This document shows, piece by piece, positions 62,328-64,000 of a stretch of DNA of 64,000 bases. The translations under genes were made by a program, and so were the position numbers. Where the stretch lies: positions 62,001 through 126,000 of the forward strand of contig JAFSQI010000054.1 in assembly GCA_017446685.1 (NCBI GenBank). The letters are read 5' to 3'. The stretch is from Butyrivibrio sp. GTDB taxonomy: Bacteria > Bacillota > Clostridia > Lachnospirales > Lachnospiraceae. The notes beneath the pieces are model-generated. The model searched no databases and was not told where the DNA came from. It saw nothing but the letters and a program-made list of their open reading frames with translations. Position 1 is the first letter of the stretch. Each line of letters starts with the position of its first letter.

Positions 62328-62927
62328 TTATAAAGAATTCTTTATTGCATCAAGCAGATCACTATACTCCTCAAATGCAGGAAGCTCGGGATAATCCGAT
62401 TTTATCTTGTCAGTTGACCTAAAGAGAAATCCAGCTTTACTTGCCTTAATCATCGCAAGATCATTGTAGCTGTCTCCACTGGCAATTGTCTCATAACCAA
62501 TGGACTGAAGTGCCTTAACAGTAGTGAGCTTCGAATTCTCAATTCGCATTTTAAAGCCTGTGATTTCACCACTGTCAGCTACTTCAAGAGAGTTGCAGAA
62601 AATTGTTGGCCAGCCAAGCTTTTCCATAAGCGGTGTAGCAAACTGTGTAAATGTATCACTTATAATAATAACCTGAGTAATCTTCCTGAGCTCATCCAGA
62701 AACTCTTTTGCCCCCGGAAGCGGATCAATCTTTGCAATCGTATCCTGAATTTCCTTTAATCCAAGTCCATGCTCCTTTAAAATACCGATTCTCCATTTCA
62801 TAAGCTTATCATAATCAGGTTCATCTCTTGTAGTCCTTTTAAGCTCAGGAATACCACTAGCCTCTGCAAAAGCTATCCAAATTTCCGGAACCAATACGCC
62901 TTCAAGATCAAGACAAACTATATTCAT
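62328..62927 (-). CDS. thrH: ThrH-type phosphoserine phosphatase / homoserine phosphotransferase
   Basis: A 199-residue HAD-superfamily enzyme. The nucleophile motif DLEGVLVPE is at residues 5-13, which is the ThrH form (DLEGV rather than DxDGT). The conserved Ser/Thr is in IIISDTFTQFA, and the motif III/IV region is in SKLTTVKALQSIGYETIASGDSYNDLAM. ThrH dephosphorylates phosphoserine and can pass the phosphate to homoserine, giving phosphohomoserine for threonine synthase. AAAGGAG precedes ATG 62927. It follows the trpB2-type gene by 28 bases and is likely cotranscribed. thrC lies 9 kb away. Confidence 0.9.
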   Translation of the reverse strand: MNIVCLDLEGVLVPEIWIAFAEASGIPELKRTTRDEPDYDKLMKWRIGILKEHGLGLKEIQDTIAKIDPLPGAKEFLDELRKITQVIIISDTFTQFATPLMEKLGWPTIFCNSLEVADSGEITGFKMRIENSKLTTVKALQSIGYETIASGDSYNDLAMIKASKAGFLFRSTDKIKSDYPELPAFEEYSDLLDAIKNSL

Positions 62928-62955
62928 TGTATGCTCCTTTGTTAACATTTATCGT

Positions 62956-64000
62956 TTATAGATTGATATTTGGAAGAGTTGCAAAACTCTTTTGAAGTTC
63001 CTCATCTGAAGGAATATAGTCCATCATTACGCCGTCATTGAACTTCTGGTATGCAACCATATCAAAGTAGCCTGTTCCTGTAAGTCCAAAGAGAATAGTC
63101 TTCTCTTCTCCTGTCTCCTTGCACTTAAGAGCCTCATCAATTGCAACCTTGATAGCATGTGAGCTTTCAGGTGCAGGTAAAATACCTTCAACTCTTGCAA
63201 ACTTCTGCGCAGCCTCAAATACAGAGGTCTGTTCTACAGAAACTGCCTCCATATATCCATCAGCATAAAGCTGTGAAAGAATAGGACTCATTCCATGATA
63301 ACGAAGCCCTCCTGCGTGATTGGCTGATGGAATAAAGTTGCTGCCAAGAGTATACATCTTAGCAAGAGGACAAACCATACCTGTATCACAATAATCATAC
63401 GCAAACTTTCCTCTTGTAAGACTGGGACAGCTTGCAGGTTCAACCGCTATAAATCTATAATCTTTTTCTCCTCGAAGCTTTTCACCCATAAAAGGAGAAA
63501 TAAGACCACCAAGGTTAGAACCGCCACCTGCGCATCCAATGATAATATCAGGAGTAACTCCGTATTTATCAAGAGCCGCTTTAGCTTCAAGTCCAATAAC
63601 TGTCTGATGTAAAAGAACCTGATTGAGAACACTTCCAAGTACATATCTGTAGCCTTCTGTCTTGGTAGCAACCTCAACAGCCTCAGAAATTGCACATCCA
63701 AGGCTTCCTGTTGTTCCAGGGTGCTCTGAATTTATCTTTCTTCCAACCTCTGTATCCATTGAAGGAGAAGGAGTAACGCTTGCTCCGTAAGTACGCATAA
63801 CCTCACGTCTGAAAGGCTTCTGCTCATAGGAAACCTTAACCATATATACCTTGCAGTCAATTCCAAGATATGCTGATGCCATAGAAAGAGCTGTTCCCCA
63901 CTGACCTGCTCCTGTCTCTGTGGTTACGCCCTTAAGTCCCTGCTTCTTGGCATAATATGCCTGAACAATTGCAGAATTAAGCTTATGGCTTCCGCTGGTG
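62956..64000 (-). CDS. tryptophan synthase beta chain, TrpB2 type (5' end outside window)
   Basis: The frame enters at the right edge, and 348 codons are seen. The PLP lysine lies in the edge segment SGSHKLNSAIVQAYYAKKQGL, followed by GVTTETGAGQWGTALS and CKVYMVKVSYEQKPFRREVMRTYGA. The cofactor phosphate loop IIGCAGGGSNLGG and the C-terminal APESSHAIKVAIDEAL are typical. The longer TrpB2 form (GSVLNQVLLHQTVIG, AVEPASCPSLTRG) differs from TrpB1, which sits in trp operons with trpA. TrpB2 joins indole with serine and is often unlinked, as here, where it pairs with thrH. Confidence 0.93.
   Translation of the reverse strand, partial: TSGSHKLNSAIVQAYYAKKQGLKGVTTETGAGQWGTALSMASAYLGIDCKVYMVKVSYEQKPFRREVMRTYGASVTPSPSMDTEVGRKINSEHPGTTGSLGCAISEAVEVATKTEGYRYVLGSVLNQVLLHQTVIGLEAKAALDKYGVTPDIIIGCAGGGSNLGGLISPFMGEKLRGEKDYRFIAVEPASCPSLTRGKFAYDYCDTGMVCPLAKMYTLGSNFIPSANHAGGLRYHGMSPILSQLYADGYMEAVSVEQTSVFEAAQKFARVEGILPAPESSHAIKVAIDEALKCKETGEEKTILFGLTGTGYFDMVAYQKFNDGVMMDYIPSDEELQKSFATLPNINL

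Overview
The window looks like chromosome of an anaerobic, AT-rich Gram-positive bacterium of the Bacillota, most likely a Lachnospiraceae/Butyrivibrio-type clostridium. The signs are strong Shine-Dalgarno sites, sigma-A promoters, U-tract terminators, a pheST T-box, PPi-dependent phosphofructokinase, a Re-citrate-synthase-like enzyme, a Crh/HPr-like protein, a GG-leader peptide and many c-di-GMP proteins. No rRNA, tRNA, phage, IS element or CRISPR array was seen. Genus is inferred from gene content only.

Layout. 1-9.0 kb: a truncated GGDEF sensor, a citrate/2-oxoglutarate operon (Re-citrate synthase candidate, GntR regulator, NADP isocitrate dehydrogenase) with an operator over its promoter, a membrane EAL phosphodiesterase and an EF-G paralogue. 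9.2-12.2 kb: tyrA-aroA and a PilZ protein. 12.4-25.1 kb: a minus-strand sulfur and metallocluster locus, the most interesting part. It holds yezD, nifB, a nifX-like gene, three PLP enzymes of cysteine/methionine metabolism (patB-, metB/mgl- and cysK-like), nitrogenase-like nflH-nflD-nflK, a second nifX-like gene and a polar amino-acid ABC importer. The HDK proteins keep every P-cluster and cofactor ligand, but the residues nitrogenase uses for N2 chemistry are replaced. With the sulfur genes, this points to a group IV nitrogenase-like reductase of the methylthio-alkane reductase type.

25-38.6 kb: queA, a FIST/chemoreceptor pair, M18 aminopeptidase, pheST with T-box, a GG-leader peptide, mntP, a GGDEF protein, an unassigned ncRNA with near-consensus promoter and terminator, and degV. 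38.6-50.5 kb: HPr-like protein lacking the phospho-histidine, GGDEF/EAL proteins, HU, PPi-PFK, a secreted-type phosphatase, membrane proteins, a plus-strand structured RNA resembling raiA, aminopeptidase P and deoC. 50.6-64 kb: a second (Si-type) citrate synthase, thrC, a tandem AP2-like protein, an ABC-F ATPase, purC, an Mbeg1-like lipase, a HIT protein, a chemoreceptor, thrH and a partial trpB2.

How the parts connect. The two citrate synthases and icd make the oxidative route to glutamate. The nfl locus can be read as organosulfur import, reductive C-S cleavage using NifB-derived cofactor, and incorporation of the released thiol or sulfide by the PLP enzymes. Six proteins make, break or bind c-di-GMP. 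Imperfect palindromic repeats with related ends sit in at least three intergenic gaps.
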